A DNA stretch of 64,000 nt, from assembly GCA_010093605.1 (NCBI GenBank), contig MU004181.1:1860001-1924000 (forward strand), given 5' to 3'. Source of the stretch: Lophium mytilinum (Eukaryota; Ascomycota; Dothideomycetes; Mytilinidiales; Mytilinidiaceae). The stretch's first letter is position 1, and each line of letters opens with the position of its first letter. Below are positions 34,768 to 47,138 of the stretch, piece after piece. The position numbers were made by a program, and so were the translations under genes. The notes under the pieces are model-generated. The model worked only from the letters and a program-made list of their open reading frames with translations, made no database searches and had not been told where the DNA came from.

Positions 34768-36437
34768 GTTGAAAGAGGAGGTATGTGCCGGGTATCGTAT
34801 GAATGGCTCGAGTTGGGCGAAGTGACGTAGTGTGGAAGGTTGTCTGCCCTTTAAAAGAACGACGTATTCTCGGCTCGTGGGTGCAATGGGTGCCAGCAGC
34901 CAGCACCACCAGCGGGCTCCGAACGACTCGGTGCTAAGGGGCCACACGCCTGTTCAGCCAATTGACCTCTATCTCTACAAAGACCCATGCACGTTAGCAA
35001 AGTGCTCCAACAGCGTCCTGCACCGCTGCGACGGCCACGGACGGGCGTCGAGGGCTGCTGCGCTGGGTGGCGACGCCCTTGCGACGAGGGAGGACTATGG
35101 ACCTACCAGTGAGGCAGCACACCAGTACCACGGCGACAGCTGCGGGGGCGCGGTGGGCGTTGGAGAAGAATCCACGGCGCAATGTCCAGGCACGCTCTCG
35201 ACGTTCCAGGGCTGTCTTGTCGCAGTCGGCCAGTGTCGTCACGGCCAAAGATGACGTCGTGGTTCCCCTTAAACGAGGCGGCAGAGGCTTCCGTCAACAA
35301 CGCGCTTTGTTCCGCGGTGCTGGGCGTTTTGCTCGATGGGCCGGACGTGTGAGAGGCCGCTTGCCAGTGCGATGAATGTCTTCGTGCCGGGCGCGCGGTG
35401 CGGGGAGGCGATCTGCTCGGTGGCTTCGTGCTGCGTGTGTGATGACGTTGGAGAACCTGGGAGAGAAAATGTCGGGGCGAGGGCCACGGGCGATGTCATC
35501 ATACACATCATACACCCGGCAATGGCTGATTTAAAAGCCAATTGCCGAATTGGGCCTGGTCCGCTCACGTGATACCCTCTGCTAGCCGCATTCGAGGGGC
35601 TCCTCCGTAGCGCTGGCGGCCTCTGCACACTCCCTTCACACCGCCTACATTCACTCTCCTGTCTGAATAATATACGCAATTCTCATTCGATCTCTCGCTC
35701 TCGCTAGCTACTCAGAGGATTAGAGCCTCGAGGATCAGAGCTGCTCTACATGCTGCCGCGTCCCGCCTCTCCCTCCCTCCCTCTCGGTATCTGATGTCGG
35801 AGACACTCCGAGCGCCTGCTCGGCAGCCAGACGCCGATGGGGCCACTCAAGCCGCATCCCTCGCCATCGGTTGCTGGCCAATATTCTCCTCCATTCGCTA
35901 GTTTCTCCTGCCGCCGGTGAAAGGGGTGCATTAGTCTCGCTGCCCCTTTCTTGACCTCCTATATATTGACATCAATTTCTTAACCACCATTCGTGATAGC
36001 ATGCTACTGAATGTGTACGGGTTATTTAGGTGGTCACTGTGATTAGAACTGTAATCTTCCAACCGGCAAATACGAAAGCATCGATGAAGGTTCCAGCTCC
36101 ATCGTGTCAAACTAAATGCCTAAAACATTCAGATGTTCATATGTAAACCCAATGCCTATAAGATCCAGATGTCGTCCTTCGTTCAACCTGTGGACTGAGG
36201 TAAGGGTGAACAATCCCTGACATGACAATGAAGGAAGAGCGCCAAAGACGTGAGATGGAAAGAGGTAGTGCGACGTTGGAATTAAGCTTGCCGGGTGCAT
36301 CGGAGGTACCAGGCGCTGTACCAATCCGATCACAACGATGCAAATACCTCTCTCAGCGGCTATACTCTCGTGATCCTAAAGATTCAAAATCAACTCCAAT
36401 GCTACGCGATATTTGTCCTTCATCCTCTTCCAACAAC
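34768..36437. promoter_or_regulatory. Long upstream region of atfA with three CRE-like cores
   Basis: TGACGTAG at 34823-34830, TGACGTCG at 35252-35259 and TGACGTTG at 35443-35450 lie within 700 bases upstream of the minus-strand atfA start. All three contain the ATF/CREB half-site bound by factors of the AtfA class. A pyrimidine-rich tract (35640-35790) lies further upstream. The end near 36437 should contain the ceramidase 3' UTR. No gene was recognised. Confidence 0.5.
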
Positions 36438-38778
36438 TCACGCCAGCGTGAACACCCCGCTACTCCCCTCAAACTCACTAATCGTCCCCGTGAACGCCGC
36501 CTTGGAGTCGCCGAAATACTTGATCCTGTACGTCCCCGCCTCCGCGGTCAAGCTCGTGTCCCAGGTCACCGTCACCTCGCTGTATCCCAGCACACTGTTC
36601 GTCCTCTTCCACTCAAACAACAACTCCCAGTCTTCGTCGTTCTTGACCTGCGTCCAGCTCCCGTCATCACCCCCCTTCTCCACTGCTGCGTACGTCGCCT
36701 CGAGCTTGAGGTTGTTGCGCGGGTTGGCCGCTTGGAAGACAACTTTGACAGGAGAGCCAAGCGCATAGCTCGACGATGCCTCTGTCAATACCTGTCCAAA
36801 GCTCTTACCTAACGGCTTGCCGTCGAAGACAACGCCCCTGATGAAGCTAAGGCTCTTGTTGACGTTGTTTGGCGGCAGGGGGCCGAGCGGCGAGGTCTCG
36901 GTTGAAGAGTCGGAGACGTATGGCAGGTAGGTCAGCGTAGCATTGATGTAGGCGTTGAGAGTGTTCGGGCCATAGAGCGTGGAAGCGCCCTCGTATCGCT
37001 GGATTCCAAACTCTTCTTCCGTCGCGATGTAATGCGTGTAACTGTTTGCGGGGCCACCGAGTACGACGATAGGGGAAGTAGAAGACGACGAGACCAGGGA
37101 TGAAGAAACGGCCGCGTCGTAAACCGCCTCGCGCCAGCGGCGACCAGACATTGTGGTGGCTTCGCCGGGCGAAACGATCATGATGAACTGGCCTACGCGC
37201 AAGACTTGGATGTCGACGATATTCGGCGTCCAGTCGTACGGTGTGTGGGCTTCTCCCACGTTCAGGAGGATGGGTTTGGGGTATTGGCACTTGATTTGCT
37301 CGGGACCTGGTTCCGCGATCAAACCCCCAACAACATTCCATAATGGATTATCGGGAGCCCCGGAGTTGTTCTGCTTAAAGTCAAATGCTCCCGGGCCGTC
37401 CGACGTGCCAGCAGCGAAAGAGTTGCCCATAGCTGCCGGGCAGGTGGAAGCAATGGTGCCGTTCGGGAGCGTAAAGGTAAAGTTGGAGAAGTCGACAAAG
37501 GTATGGAACGAGCGGACAGCATTTCCTGAGATTGGAATGCCGCTTACAGCCATAGAGTTGTAGATGCGGAGCGCTCCGTCCGCCTGCCGTTTCCCGATTT
37601 CATAGCAGCTCTTGACCCCTCCGTCGTCTAAACCGAAGTATGGGCCACGACCATGGCAATCCTGACTCTTTCCACCACAAGTACTGTCTTCAAAATTGCA
37701 CTCCGTATTCGAGCCATCTTCACACCAAGCCCCCTCTACGTTTGGCGTCGTGTCACCAACGTTGGCTTGGGAGAAGCCCGCAACGAATCCTTCTGCGGCA
37801 TTCGAAACGCTTTTCATTTCTTGTTCGACCAGATACGCTGCCACACCTTTGTTGTCTGCCGCAATGACAGTTTGGTTCCCCAGCAACGATGTTCCGTGGA
37901 CGGCAAACCAGGTCAGAATGCCGACATCTTTGCCATCGCTAGCTCTAGTAAACTTCAACAGTGTCATGGTTTTATCAACGTTATCGGTATATCGGTCTCG
38001 CTCAGACTTCGGATTTGCGAGATAAGCGTAGAGACTGCGGTTGATATTGGCGTTTTTTATGGTTTTAGTCCCCGCACTTATGGTTCCTAGCTCCATGCTC
38101 TCATGAGCTCTCTTTATGGACAACACTGCACCGTCCACGATAGCTTGGTAACTTTGCTTGCTGAACCCTAAGCTGGTGATTTGTGGAAGGAGATAATTGA
38201 GCCAAGCTCCAGGTCCGGAATGACTATGCGTGCCTGTTACGGCTACATTCTTCTGGCTATACATGGAATACTCAGATCCCAGACTCGCCAATCCCTCCAG
38301 TATTCCATATCTCACAGCTGTATCACCAGACTGTGTGTCCAAGACCATGTATACGAAGCGCTGAGAGGGGTCTTTGGGGTCTCCGACGATGAATGCGCGC
38401 GAGTAGATGCGTTGGCGGAGGCCGGTTCCGACTTGAGATGAGTTGGCATAGCCCATCATGTTGAGCTCGACGACGGGCCTGCGAACGTGATTAGCATCAT
38501 CCTCCTAGCCGAGCCGCAGTTTCACAGTCTGCTCACCCAGTGATATCCGCCTTACCAACTCCGAGCAGGTATTGCGAGCCTTCCGCTGATTCCGCCACCG
38601 CTGCAGCATCATTCTCGCTGAATATATGTGTCTGAGGGACAGGATGTCTCCCTTCTGGCCCTAATTTCCAATGCCAAAAGCCTACCTGCGGAACTCCGAA
38701 GCTGCTGCAGAGCTGGAATATTATGAACAAAGCGAAGACAGCAGCGCCTAGGGCGACTGCGATGTGTGAGCGTGCCAT
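36438..38778 (-). CDS. Neutral ceramidase
   Basis: Two exons, 38778-38537 and 38478-36438, separated by a 58-nt intron (GTGAGC..CGCAG), 760 aa. It hydrolyses the N-acyl bond of ceramide to sphingosine and fatty acid, usually at the membrane, in the secretory pathway or outside the cell. The N-terminus has a signal peptide or anchor (AVALGAAVFALFIIFQLC). ADITGP followed by ELNMMGYA opens the catalytic domain. Zinc-ligand motifs GTHSHSGPGAW and VHGTSL are present. The nucleophile motif NINRSLYAYLANP places the catalytic serine at about residue 229. The C-terminal immunoglobulin-like domain follows (about 600-760). The start is the first ATG, just ahead of the hydrophobic segment. Length and domain order match the family. 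Confidence 0.95.
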
Positions 38779-39172
38779 TCGCGCAGGCGGAGTTGGAGGT
38801 CGGGGAAGAGGAGCAACGCGCGTTACATGCTCAGGCGACGATCCGGGCAATACAGAGGCTATGGACAAGCCGGACGGCAGGTGACGATAGCTACGCAGCT
38901 ATAGCTGGCGTTACAAGGACAAGGGATGGAATAGTTGCAGCGTGGTGTTGCTCGTGAATGCAGGTTCCCCAGTGACGTGAATTTCATATACATTAGCGCC
39001 CCCTCAACGCCTATCCGCCGACCCTTGTGATCCCTGAAAACCGCCAAAAGCAGGGGAAAATAAATCCCATGTCGCGGGGCGTCTATCGAGCTGCCACAAA
39101 TCGACATCCCCTCACCTACCTCACCCACACCTCAATCTCCCCTCCAAGTTTCCATTGCCAATCGCGTCCAAG
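38779..39172. promoter_or_regulatory. Divergent promoter between ceramidase and SPF27 homologue
   Basis: About 390 bases separate two genes that point away from each other, so both promoters must lie here. A TGACGTGA octamer occurs at about 38973. No further element is confidently assigned. Confidence 0.5.
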
Positions 39173-39928
39173 ATGCCGCTAATCAGCGAGGCGTACGACT
39201 CACTCCCATGTACGTTTAATATCGCGAAGTCTCCAGACATCCCCCAGTTCCACCCCCAGCCACCCGCTATCGCAGCTGCGCGCAACAAGGACAGCTCTAA
39301 CCCCAGCGCAGACATCGACGCAGTCCCGTCCACACACGCCCTCGACTCTGCACGCGCGCTGATAGAGGCCGATATCAAGAGCGCCGGCGTCGACTCCTCT
39401 GTACTCCATCCCGCCCTACTACCCTCCGCGTCCTATGTCCCGACGTACTCGCCCGCGCTCGAGCAGGAGCATGCCCGCCTGGCCGCAGACCCGAAGTCCA
39501 AAATCACAGGCGTAGATCTGAGCCGGTACGAGGGCCTTGAGGAACCGCCGGAGGCCGACAACGAGAACCCCGGGGAGCTGGCTGCGTGGACCGAGACGCT
39601 GCGCAAGGCGTATGCGTCGTCTGAGTACCTCAATGCGCGCCTGACCGAGCTAGGGCTACTAGAGAGGTTTGGCAAGAACATGTGGCTGGTTGGGAACGCG
39701 CAGCTAGAGGATATACTCAAGGCCTTGGAGGCGGAGCTAGCGGATACGAAGACCCAGATCGAAGCCACCGAGGAGGCGAGGAGGACGAATCAGGGCGCTG
39801 TCAAGGGCGAGGTGGATATATTGGAGGAGTCGTGGAAGAAGGGTGTGGGAAGGGTGTTGGAGACGCAGGTGGCCGCGGAAGCATTGAAGAGGGAAATATT
39901 GGAGCGGCGAAGAGCTGGGGCTGTTTGA
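39173..39928 (+). CDS. Pre-mRNA splicing factor SPF27 / BCAS2 family
   Basis: Intronless, 251 aa, starting at the ATG in CAAGATGCCG; upstream in-frame codons lack an ATG. It belongs to the BCAS2/SPF27 (fission yeast Cwf7) family, a core subunit of the Prp19/NineTeen complex that activates the spliceosome in the nucleus. Family landmarks are the N-terminal SEAYDSLPC, the central LSRYEGLEEPPEADNENP block, and the long C-terminal coiled coil containing NARLTELGLLERFGKNMWL and a Lys/Glu/Arg-rich tail ending in LERRRAGAV. Length agrees with fungal homologues. The gene is divergent from the ceramidase. Confidence 0.93.
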   Translation: MPLISEAYDSLPCTFNIAKSPDIPQFHPQPPAIAAARNKDSSNPSADIDAVPSTHALDSARALIEADIKSAGVDSSVLHPALLPSASYVPTYSPALEQEHARLAADPKSKITGVDLSRYEGLEEPPEADNENPGELAAWTETLRKAYASSEYLNARLTELGLLERFGKNMWLVGNAQLEDILKALEAELADTKTQIEATEEARRTNQGAVKGEVDILEESWKKGVGRVLETQVAAEALKREILERRRAGAV

Positions 39929-41025
39929 TCTGGGATGTTGATATACAAAGGCGGCGTTCATCGGTCATAAAAGCGTTGCATATCCCAGGCTGTGGCCCGG
40001 CGAGGCTTCACCCGACGACCATGAGGTAGCAGAATACCCAAGAAGTAATGTGTTTTGGTCTCAATCATCATGTCAGGCACGTACTAAGTTACTGAACGGG
40101 GGCATATTAATGATCGTTGACATTATACACTGCTTTCTCATAGGTTTGTGTCCTCTTTGTCGCCGCTTACGGTACTTAATTGTAGCAATAGGGATCCATA
40201 ACGACAGGCTACATGTTCGGTGTATATTTAGACAGCTCCCTCATTCATTTATTTCAAAACACATTGAGGAGCCACCAGGAGCGGCAAACGTCTCGAAGAC
40301 GTATGTATCGGGTCTTTCCATATGGCCTATCGATTGGGGGAGAGCACGCATGCAGTCTTCACAGTAAATCGATAACCTTTTCGCTGGGCTTGTAATAAAA
40401 CGCTTCTTGATGCTCAATGGCACCTGATAAGTATGCGACTTTCTCAAACGTCATTTTCAAAAAAGAATAGAATGCCGAATGTAAGCTCTCATTTTTAGGC
40501 AATAGGCTAGACCAGTCTGAACGGGCCGATATCGCTTTAAGCTTTCTAGAGGACCTCGCGTTGTCCACCGCCACATCGTCATTACGCCTAGGAAACTCTC
40601 GACAATACCGCGAGGCTCTTGAAGATTGTAGCCACATGCCCATGGGGTGTTGAAAAGGGAACGCATCAAGCCATGATAAAAGGATGTGGAGATTCCAAAT
40701 ATCTTCTTACAACTGCCAAGAAGTGGGGACGCCAATATAGGTAGATAGATCTAGACCTATGCACGCGGCATCCATGGAACTAGAATCCCGAACGATGGTG
40801 GCGGTAGGCGCTGGATAGCTTCAATAGCTTCTGGGGCTCCGCGCTGGTCGTCTCCTCCGAATATCTTTATCATCCCACCTCTAACACACAGGCAAGCATC
40901 ACGGCCATCTGCTCTTTTCTAGCTTGATGCCGATGCATGGTCGATCGTGACCCGTTCCTGGCCAGGTACGCGACTCTACCCCTCCGCCCCCGCCTGAATT
41001 TATGCTGACGATTCGCTGTCTAGAC
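39929..41025. other. Intergenic region including probable 5' UTR intron of the kinase gene
   Basis: About 1.1 kb. Open frames at 40050-40740 are short and featureless. A plausible 58-nt intron (GTACGC..TCTAG) at 40966-41023 ends two bases before the chosen kinase ATG and would lie in the 5' UTR. Nothing else was recognised. Confidence 0.5.
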
Positions 41026-44000
41026 ATGAACGCCGACGCAGCAGTACTTCAACCTCTGGCTGCCCTCGACCTGTCCTCCCACAACCACCTTGACAGCCAC
41101 GTCCTCGACCTCGATTCGCTGCGCTCATTGCATCTTCTCCCCGTCCTGGAGCTTGACGACCGACCTACTCTCATACTCGATCTCTGGACTGCCGAAAACG
41201 ACCAATCGAAAGCACTCCAGCCGATATATACCAACCCAGCATTGCTGGCCTCAGGAGAGCTGCTCAGCCTGGTGACTGGGAATGTTCAAGTCAGCTCGAC
41301 GAACCCTACTCCTCTGCGTCCGTACTCGCGGTTCCGACAATGGCTGCTCAAAAAGAAGCATCAGTCCAACGCATCCTCGAGAGGGAACGCATATATGTTC
41401 GAGGTAATAGTGCCAGCTACAATGTCTTATCATCGGTCTATTCACGCTCGTCTGCCGCTGCCTGAAGTCCCAAAATGCATCCTCAAGTACATCGCTTCGA
41501 ACGATGAGTAGCTTTGCTAGGATATATCGGATGATGGCCGATGAAGCACGTACTTAGGCATGTGGCCCATCTCTCTACGGAGAATCTATAAATACGGTAA
41601 AGCGCCACAGGCAGCGGCAGAGGAGTGTACACGAATTGATGGAGGGGCATTGTTTGTGTAATATGGTCAGTTATCTGACGAAATACCAGGGTTTCTTCTG
41701 GTCGGCAACCAATATCGATGATAGATGGAAGATCATCAGCGGCCTCCAGAGCTTCCTGAGTCCAGTCAAGTCTAGCGGCATCTCTGCTCACGATAATGCG
41801 AAGCCAGACCATACCAAGCCTCGGGCAGTAGCGCGAAACTCATCTGATCAATCAGACCGCGACGAGAAGCTAGAAGGCGTTTTAGGCGGCCCCCAAATGC
41901 CTTCCCGCGCGTTATATACTATCGACCAACTTTCCCAAGCCAATTCCAAGGAGCATCCACCCAGGCTTAAGGAAAGGTCATCCAGTACTGAGGAGATCTC
42001 CCCCAAAATAGGTCCGTTTGATTGCACTCTAGATGGCAGCTTCGGACCTACGAGCCCCCATATCGACTTTTTTAGAGAATTTAATTGGTCGGAGACTTCT
42101 CTAGGCCCGATGAACCAATGGCCAGAGCATTTACGTACGATCGTAAACGTCGTAATGAAAGACACCAATCCCGCCGTGATTTTCTGGGGTGACGATGTAG
42201 TATTGATATATAACGAAGCCTACATTGAAGTTTTGGGCGTCCTACACCCCATGGCTTTCGGAAAATCCGCGAGGCTGGCTGTAAGTGAGTAAACCCCCTT
42301 GTCTGCTAGATAGAAGTGCGTCGTCATAGGTCTGTGTACATTTCTTCGCTACCATTTGTGGTGCTCCAACGGGTCTTCGAATATCTACATGAAAATGGAA
42401 TATACCGTTTTAAATACCGAGTAAACACCGTCCGCTACCTCCGAGAAGAGTAGATGGCGTGCACAGGTTTGAAGTTCAAGATTTCAGAAAATGACTTGAA
42501 GCACCGCATGCAATGGCACAAGAGTGTACACTTGTTCATGACGAGGCAGCGTAAGTAAAGTACAAATCTGACGTTCTTGTAGGCGAATACTGGGGGCACT
42601 TCGAACGTACGTAAAGATCTTTATGATTGTCACATAGTGGCTATCCATAGCCGCCTCCCTCCTAGCCGCCTACATCTAAACACACAATAACACGCCTCGA
42701 CCCCTTCTAACATCCTACAGCGATCGTGCAACACATACGCTCAACAGGGGCAGCCGTGGTATCACACGACTTGCCACTATTCCTCGACCGGCACTCATTT
42801 CTCGAAGAGACCTTCTTTTCCTTTCAAGTGAGTGTGAATCAGGTGGCCATGTACACGCTTTATGGGCATGGATGTCCCATACTTTTCATAATTGACTGAG
42901 AAATCACAGTTCATGCCAATAATGGACGAACATGGTTATATCGCAGGGTTCTATGAACCGATAATGGAGACCACGAAGTGTGTTCCCTGCTATTAAATTC
43001 TCTTCACAAGGGACGCTGATCTTACTGGAACCTAGACACAAACTGCTCGAGCGAAGAGTCAACTCGCTCATGGAGGTTGGCGCGCAGACGGCGAAAGCTC
43101 GAGATATCAAAACATACTGGAACTATGTTTTGGAAACATTAACAGCGAACGACAAGGTTCGTTAACAGCGCTCCTAGAACACTGAAGTTCAGTTTCAAGA
43201 GCCGTTGGGCTAACGGTTTCAGGATGTCCCTTTCGCCTTGTTGTACTCTGTCCAAGAGGATGACCGGTTCAACGATACTGCTTCCGTATCCACGACGAGC
43301 ACGCAACCACCCAAGCGTTGTCTTCTGAAAGGGGCAATAGGCGTCGAAACTGGCCATCCAATAGCGCCGTCTGAGATCGATCTGACTGACGTGTCCAAGT
43401 TGTTTGTTCCGCAGCTACACCGCGTAGCTAAGTCTAGAAAAACGATGTTGATGAACATTTCCGTCGACCATTCTGAATTACTGGAGGGCATCGCATGGCG
43501 CGGTTATGGGGATCCCTGTTCCGAACTGATCATAACGCCTATACTACCTACCAGAAACTCTGAACATGTGCTCGGTTTCGTCATTCTCGGACTAAACCCC
43601 CGGCGCCCTTATGATGAAGACTACGAGAATTTCATCGGGGTGATGAGCCGGCTTCTCGCCACATCTTTAGCATCGGTTGTCTTATTCGAGGAGGAGATCC
43701 GTCAAAGAGAAGAGAAGATTGAAGAGACCACCAAGACTCAACATCTCCTAGCTGAGAGACTACTTCAGTCGCAGCGTGAGGTCGAGATCCGAGAACAGAA
43801 ATTCCAGCGCTTTGCCGAGCGAGCAGACGTGGCTATCTTCATCTGTCTGCCGACGGGCAAATATACCTGTGAGTAGCAGGAGGCACTGCACACAGCTGCG
43901 AGTATTTACTAATCACCTGATTCTAGACCGTAATCAAAGATGGTTCGATATTTTCAGCACTGCTGTACAGTACGAAGATGTCACGGAAGCCTGGTCGCAT

Positions 44001-46016
44001 ATAGTGACCCCGGAAGACCTGAAGCTTTGCGAATCGATATTTGCTCGTTTGGTAACACAACAAGCAGCTCAAGTAAATTTGATAATTTACCAAGCCCAAC
44101 TGTAATAAGCACTAATTGATTGCAGACGTTCGAACTAAAGACGAAAATGCACTGGAAGCCACCGAAAGTTACATCTCCACAAAGTCAAACGCAAACGCAC
44201 TTCGTTTGGATTCTCTGCTCTGCGTGGCCAGAGATTGGGCCCGATGGAGAGGTTATTGAGATAGTGGGCTGCGTGACTGATAGTGAGTTCATCCGCCGTC
44301 CTCCGTTTTCTGTATCACATCCGGCTAAATCTCATCTAGTCAGTCGACAGAAATGGGCCGAAGGCATCCAGAAAATCCGCAGCGAGAACGCTCTGGAAAG
44401 TAAGCGGCAGCTAGAGACCTTCATCGACACTACATCTCATGAGATGAGGAACCCATTGTCTGCAGTCATGCAATGCGCCGACGGCATCATTACTTCCTAC
44501 TCAGGGGCCAAACGAACATCCTCTTCGGATCCTCCAACCGCCTATTCTGGTCTTATCGACACTGGATTAGATGCTGCACAAACCATCATCCAGTGTGCCC
44601 AGCATATGAAACGAATTGTGGATGATATCCTAACGATTTCGAAACTCGACGCTGGACTCTTAGTCATCACACCAGTTGCTGCACAACCCGAAACGGTGGT
44701 CGCGCATGCAGTAAGGATGTTTGAGAGCGAGGCAAGAGCTGCAGACATAGAAATGAATCTCGTAGTTGAGGATTCGTATCGCGAATTGGCCGTTAGCTGG
44801 GTAAATCTTGATCCGACAAGACTATTACAAGTTCTCATCAACCTTATCACCAACTCGATTAAGTTCACGAGGTTAGAGACGACACGCTCAATATCTGTTA
44901 GACTAGCGGCGAGCTCGGAACGGCCAGAAATCTCCCAAGATGGCATCAAATACGTTCGAACCAAGGCCGCGGACGAGAACTCAGAACTGATTGAAGACTG
45001 GATGCGAGGGAATAACGTCTTCGTTCAATTTTCCGTGCAGGACACCGGCCGCGGGCTTAACGAGGACGAAAAGGCTTTGCTCTTTGCTAGATTCAGCCAG
45101 GCCAGCCCCAAAACGCATATTCACTACGGTGGCTCGGGGCTTGGTCTTTTCATATCCAGAAAACTTGCTGAGATGCAAGGAGGCGCCATAGGATTTGATT
45201 CTACGGAGAAAAAGGGCAGCACATTGTAAGTCTGATATTCTCTCTACGTACAACACATCGTCACAGACCTATGTAAACCCTTCTGCCACTTCGTGGGGCA
45301 TGGTATCAATCGTCCAGATCTGACAGTCTCCCAGCTCTTTCTACATTAAGGCTCGGCGCAGCAGGCCACCTTCAACAGCCCGGCGCGGCTCCATGGCATT
45401 CCTAGATGGCCAGAGAGTTTCCCAGAGCTCAACCACTGGACACGACACCAGGCCTAACCTCATAAGGCAGGCGAGTGGTCTTACCAACAGCCCCGAAGCC
45501 ATATCTGAAGAGGCCATCAAACCACCGGAAGCAACATCTCAACTACCACTCCAACAGGCCCCCCGGGTGCACAAAGCCCCCGAGGCCCTCCACGTACTAG
45601 TCGTCGAAGACAACCTCGTCAACCAACGCGTCCTAGCCAAGCAACTTCGGAATCTGGGCTGCATCGTGGACGTGGCGAACCACGGCGCGGAAGCCCTCGA
45701 CTTCCTTCGCAAGACCGTTCACTGGAACTCGACTGACTCAGCTGTAGTTGACGACGGCCAAGAGCTTTCAGTGATCCTAATGGACTGGGAAATGCCAGTC
45801 ATGAACGGCCTGACTGCCGTGAGGAAGATACGGGAATACCAGCAAGAAGGAATGCTGAAGGGCCATGTACCGGTGATTGCGTGCACCGCCAATGTCAGAC
45901 AGCAGCAGATTTCCGAGGCAATGGATGCTGGTATGGATGATGTGGTCAGTAAGCCGTTCAGGGTTCCTGAGCTCTTGGAGCGGATTCGGACACTTATTGA
46001 GTCTTTGCCGCCTTGA
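41026..46016 (+). CDS. Hybrid histidine kinase (PAS-HisKA-HATPase-REC)
   Basis: Eleven exons: 41026-41403, 41690-42284, 42583-42606, 42721-42827, 42910-42977, 43036-43156, 43223-43868, 43927-44072, 44126-44282, 44340-45225 and 45335-46016. These total 3810 nt and 1269 aa, with all phases consistent. It is a cytoplasmic-type two-component sensor with no clear membrane segment. An N-terminal PAS-like part (DDRPTLILDLW) is followed by a second PAS region (about 252-390: NWSETSLGPMNQWPEHLRT). Next come a GAF-like region, HisKA with TSHEMRNPLSA (phospho-His781), HATPase boxes NLITNSIKFT, DTGRGL and GGSGLGLF, and a receiver domain with VVEDNLVNQRVL and MDWEMPVMNG (phospho-Asp1193). Signal and phosphotransfer partner are unknown. 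Introns 1 and 2 are unusually long (286 and 298 nt). An ATG 24 bases upstream, in frame, is an alternative start. Confidence 0.92.
41440..41636. repeat. Inverted-repeat insertion inside kinase intron 1
   Basis: About 197 bp. The left end contains TTCACGCTCGTCTGCCGCTG then CCTGAAGTCCC. The right end is CAGGCAGCGGCAGAGGAGTG followed by TACACGAAT, that is, the inverted form with the shared core CTGCCGCTGCCTG. Its core resembles the CCGCCGTCTGAAGT cores of the 30-kb repeat field. It explains the excess intron length. Confidence 0.65.
42333..42533. repeat. Inverted-repeat insertion inside kinase intron 2
   Basis: About 200 bp. The left arm reads TGTGTACATTTCTTCGCTAC, then CATTTGTGGTGCTCCAA. The right arm read in reverse is TGTACACTCTTGTGCCATTG, then CATGCGGTGCTTCAA. 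Terminal TGTACA boxes and size match the insertion in intron 1, so both are probably members of one non-autonomous family. Confidence 0.6.
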
Positions 46017-46605
46017 GAACAATGCCTTCGTGGAATTGATTGTTCACTTCACTGCTTGATAGAGATGCAGGCATGACTAGCACACAGTCATGGGCTTATC
46101 GAGGCTAGAAGAGCCATCGCTGCATCAAGCCGCTTTGGGCCTTCTATGCACTATCATGCCTATCAGAGGGGGTCTTCCAAGGTGCTGTGCCATAGACGTT
46201 CGATGCCAATAGGCCATGGTACTAAAGAAAGTCCTTGGGCCCGAGTTGGAGAGTCCCCATGTGGAATCGCTGAGTTTGTTGCTGCTGGAATACATATTCT
46301 TGGCTTTAGTCAGAGTGTGGAGGCTTTAGGAATGAGATTGGGAATAGAAGCAGGACTCTGCTGAAATACCAACCTTAATAATCTAGACCCCCGCGAGCGG
46401 TTCAACTGATATGGAAGGCAGAAGAGCTATAGACTGGTTTCGTGCTTTCTGTTTTTCGGCATATTGTTAGTCTTTGAATTGAGGAGGAGGGATACACTTA
46501 GGATACGAGGAGAGTTGCAGATGAAAAAATAGGGCGGGTATATATATAGCAGGTAGGGAGGCATTCGAATCCTCGAAGTTATATGATAGATCAACAACAG
46601 TGAGG

Positions 46606-46715
46606 ACCCATAAGTTGCAACCACGACCAAAAACCGCCCTGGCACGTGATGGCGATTTTGCGGGTCTGCCCTCCACACCTTTTGCGTACTGCCAAGACCT
46701 GCCCGAACAAGTATA
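46606..46715 (-). repeat. Dispersed repeat family A, inverted copy
   Basis: Read on the minus strand this contains CTTGTTCGGGCAGGTCTTGG, CGCAAAAGGTGTGGAGGGCA, ATCGCCATCACGTGCCAGGG and CGGTTTTTGG, in the same order as the copies near 20.0 and 25.0 kb. It lies in the 1.1-kb gap (46017-47138) between the kinase and the hydroxyisourate hydrolase. Apart from it that gap shows no recognisable feature. Confidence 0.7.
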
Positions 46716-47138
46716 CAATCACGTGCCATCCCTTTCTATGTCGCGAGCGAGGCCCAGTTTAGGCTTTCACTCACAAGTAGTCCACGCATTAACTCGTATG
46801 CAGTTATAGTTACACTCACGCGCAAAACTATTCTTGAAAATTCGAAGCTAGGAACACAGATGCAGAAAGATGCCGGTTCACCTGCGTAGACGTCAGGGAT
46901 GTCGGCGCGTTCCGATGTTGAGATCGACCACTACGCATCGCACATAAAAACAACATCCCCTCCAAGATAACTAACCAGCTTTTCCCACTGACAGAGCCCT
47001 CTCTCAACCACTTCAATTGAATGTGTGGCGAATTGATTTCCAGATAGTTCTGAGTCTTGGAATCAAAAGAAGAAACACCTTCTCTTCACTTCCCCACTAC
47101 CCCTCTAGGAGATCCGACCTCAAGCCATTTCTCGCCGT

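Noticed and set aside
40966-41025. Upstream coding exon for the kinase beginning at the ATG near 40937
   Set aside because: Joining it across the predicted intron gives a frame that stops within 35 codons, so the segment is better read as 5' UTR.
43157-43222. Read-through of kinase intron 6 as coding
   Set aside because: It contains an in-frame stop, while splicing restores NDKDVPFALLYS as expected for the family.
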